This document shows positions 6,814-9,102 of a stretch of 9,102 nt of DNA, in pieces; within the stretch, counting starts at the first letter, position 1; each line of letters begins with the position of its first letter. The DNA is from Gemmatimonadaceae bacterium (GTDB taxonomy: Bacteria > Gemmatimonadota > Gemmatimonadetes > Gemmatimonadales > Gemmatimonadaceae), in the NCBI GenBank assembly GCA_014379705.1, contig JACMLI010000207.1, positions 1 through 9,102 of the forward strand, given 5' to 3'. The translations under genes and the position numbers were made by a program. A model generated the notes under the pieces. That model was not told the origin of the DNA. It did not search any database and saw nothing but the letters and a program-made list of their open reading frames with translations.

Positions 6814-8739
6814 ATGACCGGACCGCGCCCGAGCCGACGAGGAAGACCGCTGCCAGTGCCGGGCACTCCCAAGCCCACGTTCAAGGAGCGGCTCCAGGCG
6901 CTCAAGTACGTGCCGAAGCTCGCCCGCATGGTGTGGGAGACCCACAAGGGTCTCTCGATTGCGATGGGCGCCCTGCGCCTCGTCCGCGGTCTCGTGCCGA
7001 TTGCGACGCTCTGGGTCGCGAAGCTGATCATCGATGGCGTGGTCGAGGCCCAGCGCACGGGAGGAAACTGGCGCGCCATCCTCCCGCTGGTTGGCCTCGA
7101 GATCGGCATCGTCGTTTTCGGTGAGTTGCTCTCCCGCGCCTCGATGCTCGTCGACGGTCAACTCGCCGACCTGTTCACCATCCGCACGTCGGTGCGCCTG
7201 ATGGAGCACGCGGCCACCCTCGACCTCGCGCAGTTCGAGGATCCGGCGTTCTACGACCATCTCGATCGGGCGCGACGCCAGACCTCGGGGAGGCTCAGTC
7301 TTCTCGGCTCGCTGTGGGGGATCGCCGAGTCCCTCGTGACCCTCGCGACGCTCGCCGCGGTCCTGCTTGCATTCAGTCCGTGGCTCATGCTCCTTCTCGT
7401 GGTCACGATCCTCCCGCGCTTCTGGAGCGAGTCGCACTTCGCCGCCCGGCAGTACTCGCTGATGTTCAGCTGGACGCCCCGCCGCCGCGAGCTCGACTAC
7501 CTGCGCTTTGCCGGGGCGAGCGACGAGACGGCCAAGGAGGTGCAGCTCTTCGGCCTCGCGCCGTGGCTCATCGACCGCTTCCGCCGGCTCTCGGAGAAGT
7601 ACTACCGGGAGAACCGCGCCCTCGCCGTGCGTCGTTCCCTGGTCGGGAGCGCCCTCTCGCTGCTGAGCACCGCCGGCTACTACGTGGCGTACCTCGTGAT
7701 CATTGCCCAGACGGTGACTGGCGCCATCACGTTAGGCACGCTCACCTTCCTCGCCGCGTCCTTCGTGCGCGGGCGCGACCTGATCCAGGCACTGCTCTCC
7801 GCCGTCAGTTCGATCCACGAGGAAAGTCTCTACCTGCGCGACCTGTTCCTCTTCTTCGAGATGAAGCCCACGATCGCGGATAAATCGGGCGCGCCGCCCG
7901 TGCCCGACCCGATCCGGCAGGGCTTCCAGTTCGAGGACGTGGGGTTTCAGTACCCGGGGAGTGAACGCTGGGCGGTCCGGCACTTGAGCTTCTGGTTGCG
8001 CCCGGGCGAGCGGGTCGCGCTCGTCGGGGAGAACGGGGCAGGGAAGACCACGCTCACCAAGCTCCTCGCGCGCCTGTACGACCCGACCGAGGGACGGATT
8101 CTCCTGGACGGCGTCGACCTGCGTGACTACGACGTCGAGTCGCTGCGACGCGCCATCGGCGTGATCTTCCAGGACTTCGTGCGTTACGACATGCGCATGG
8201 CAGAGAACATCGGCGTCGGCGAGATCGAGGTCGCTCGTGCGTACCTCGATGCCGATCGGGATGATGCGTCTGTCGACGGCGCGCCCCCCTCGCTCACCGC
8301 CGGTCCCCCCGTGCCGGACGTGCTCGCGGAGGCCGCCGAAAAGTCGCTCGCATCCGCCGTGATCGCGCGCGTTCCCGATGGCTGGCACCAGATGCTCGGC
8401 CGCCGCTTCCATGACGGGGTCGAGCTGTCGGGGGGCGAATGGCAGAAGGTCGCGCTCGCGCGCTCCTACATGCGCGAGGCGCAACTCATCATCCTCGACG
8501 AACCCACGGCGGCGCTCGATGCGCGCGCCGAGGCCGAGGTATTCCAGCGTTTCGCGGCGCTCATGTCCACGCGGAGCGCGGTGATCATCTCACATCGTTT
8601 CTCGACCGTGCGCATGGCGGACCGGATCCTCGTGCTGCGCAATGGTGAACTGGTGGAGGACGGTACGCACGACGAGCTCGTGGCGCAGGGTGGGTTGTAC
8701 GCGGAGCTCTTTTCGTTGCAGGCAGCGGGGTATCGGTAG
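6814..8739 (+). CDS. ABC exporter half-transporter (fused permease and ATPase)
   Basis: A 641-residue protein of the MsbA-like ABC exporter type, expected to work as a dimer in the cytoplasmic membrane. After a Pro/Arg-rich cytoplasmic start (1-20), membrane helices fall at about 47-70, 88-108, 161-187, 189-202, 276-300 and 306-325. The ATPase domain (about 381-636) has every key motif: Walker A GENGAGKTT (405-413), Q-loop Gln453, signature LSGGEWQK (538-545), Walker B LIILDEP (558-564) with catalytic Glu563, D-loop ALDA and switch His594. About 22 extra residues rich in Asp and Pro (about 480-502) lie between the Q-loop and the signature, where the helical subdomain should be compact. There is no peptidase domain at the N-terminus. 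The substrate cannot be told; the nearest look-alikes include lipid, drug and peptide exporters. The ATG lacks a Shine-Dalgarno. Leu307 uses TTA within CGTTAGGC. No partner gene follows in the window. Confidence 0.95.
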   Translation: MTGPRPSRRGRPLPVPGTPKPTFKERLQALKYVPKLARMVWETHKGLSIAMGALRLVRGLVPIATLWVAKLIIDGVVEAQRTGGNWRAILPLVGLEIGIVVFGELLSRASMLVDGQLADLFTIRTSVRLMEHAATLDLAQFEDPAFYDHLDRARRQTSGRLSLLGSLWGIAESLVTLATLAAVLLAFSPWLMLLLVVTILPRFWSESHFAARQYSLMFSWTPRRRELDYLRFAGASDETAKEVQLFGLAPWLIDRFRRLSEKYYRENRALAVRRSLVGSALSLLSTAGYYVAYLVIIAQTVTGAITLGTLTFLAASFVRGRDLIQALLSAVSSIHEESLYLRDLFLFFEMKPTIADKSGAPPVPDPIRQGFQFEDVGFQYPGSERWAVRHLSFWLRPGERVALVGENGAGKTTLTKLLARLYDPTEGRILLDGVDLRDYDVESLRRAIGVIFQDFVRYDMRMAENIGVGEIEVARAYLDADRDDASVDGAPPSLTAGPPVPDVLAEAAEKSLASAVIARVPDGWHQMLGRRFHDGVELSGGEWQKVALARSYMREAQLIILDEPTAALDARAEAEVFQRFAALMSTRSAVIISHRFSTVRMADRILVLRNGELVEDGTHDELVAQGGLYAELFSLQAAGYR

Positions 8740-8793
8740 TCGCTCCAGATGGCGACGGCGGGTCGCAAGATGCCAGACGGCGACTGCAGATCA

Positions 8794-8810
8794 CAGATGG
8801 CAGATGGCAG
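8794..8810. repeat. Short tandem CAGATGG repeat
   Basis: CAGATGG occurs at 8794-8800 and 8801-8807, followed by CAG. Related words stand just before it (CAGATCA at 8787-8793, CAGACGG at 8774-8780) and another CAGATGG is at 8746-8752. It looks like a decayed 7-bp repeat in non-coding DNA. Confidence 0.6.
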
Positions 8811-8818
8811 GGTGGTCG

Positions 8819-8835
8819 CCGCGGCGAAGCCGCGG
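8819..8835 (+). terminator. Strong GC hairpin, possible terminator of the ABC exporter transcript
   Basis: CCGCGGC (8819-8825) pairs perfectly with GCCGCGG (8829-8835) across a GAA loop, 80 bases after the ABC stop. It is the most stable short hairpin in the flank. It lacks a T-tract, so intrinsic termination is uncertain; it may act as an RNA 3'-end barrier. Confidence 0.35.
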
Positions 8836-8909
8836 GTATCGCATTGGATGAACAGCACCGCGCGTGGCGCGTGGCGTGGCCTTGCCCTTCGTGGCCTTAC
8901 GACGCTGGG

Positions 8910-9092
8910 TCCCGGTTCTCGGCTCGCTCGCGCTCGCCGGACCGGGATGACCTCTCGCGCTCGCTCCGGAACAGCATGACCGCTCGCTCGCGCACGCGGA
9001 CCGCGATGACCGCTCGCTCGCGCTCGCCGGACCGCGATGACCACTCGCTCGCCCACCCCGGACCGCGATGACCGCTCGCGCGCGCTCCCCGC
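8910..9092. repeat. Degenerate 31-bp tandem repeat array, about six copies
   Basis: Copies start at about 8910, 8941, 8970, 9000, 9031 and 9062, with lengths 31, 29, 30, 31, 31 and 31. Five of six carry ATGACC near the start (the first is diverged there), all carry CTCGC, and four of the first five end in CCGG or CCCCGG. The central copies (9000-9061) are the most alike and the outer ones have drifted. There are no spacers, so this is a minisatellite-type array and not CRISPR. The period is not a multiple of three and no frame survives, so it is non-coding. It ends ten bases before the window edge. Confidence 0.9.
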
Positions 9093-9102
9093 ACCTCGAA
9101 CA

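Larger units (their letters stand above)
8740..9102. other. Gene-free repeat-rich flank downstream of the ABC exporter
   Basis: No convincing gene is present in 363 bp. Reading frames exist on both strands but translate only to Arg/Ser-rich rotating repeats, and the 31-bp period breaks any fixed frame. In order it contains scattered CAGATGG words (8746-8810), a 7-bp GC hairpin (8819-8835), a short GCGTGGC direct repeat (8862-8880) and the 31-bp tandem array (8910-9092). Confidence 0.7.

Noticed and set aside
8910..9092. CRISPR array
   Set aside because: The repeats are contiguous and degenerate with no unique spacers, and no cas genes are present.
1..9092. Common origin of the left 39-bp and right 31-bp repeats
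   Set aside because: They share only short GC-rich words such as CCGGCGA, which is not enough to claim homology.

Overview
The window is 9.1 kb of high-GC bacterial chromosome with codons strongly biased to G/C in the third position. Three exported proteins have signal peptides ending in L-x-(A/G) before a Gln. There is a secreted six-bladed beta-propeller protein with a GxGPGEF motif, a secreted M1-type metallopeptidase and a secreted amidohydrolase, and Shine-Dalgarno sequences are nearly absent. This combination fits Gemmatimonadota best. That placement is an inference from style; there is no rRNA or marker gene to prove it.

Left part (1-3956, plus strand). The window opens inside a 39-bp direct repeat, which is probably the coding end of an upstream gene. 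Then come four co-directional genes: a secreted metal-dependent amidohydrolase (187-1488), a YjdF/DUF2238 inner-membrane protein starting 2 bases after it, a secreted beta-propeller protein (2170-3369), and a small single-pass membrane protein whose GTG start overlaps the propeller stop by four bases. The tight spacing suggests one or two transcripts. No shared pathway is obvious, although the amidohydrolase and the propeller both carry export signals.

Middle (3986-6752). A secreted M1-family zinc metallopeptidase lies on the minus strand, convergent with the left cluster (29 bases between stops) and divergent from a MarC-family membrane protein on the plus strand. The 130-bp divergent gap holds four copies of an 8-bp repeat, which forms a G-quadruplex motif on the minus strand.

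Right part (6814-9102). A fused permease/ATPase ABC exporter half-transporter has an unusual Pro/Asp-rich insertion in its nucleotide-binding domain. It is followed by about 360 bp without a gene. That stretch holds a strong GC hairpin, short 7-bp repeats and a degenerate 31-bp tandem repeat array running almost to the window end.

No CRISPR, phage, transposase, RNA gene or defence system was seen. The most interesting signals are non-coding or sub-genic: the 31-bp array, the recurring octamer CGTTAGGC, the G-quadruplex repeat in the divergent promoter region, and the shared L-x-(A/G)-Gln end of all three signal peptides.
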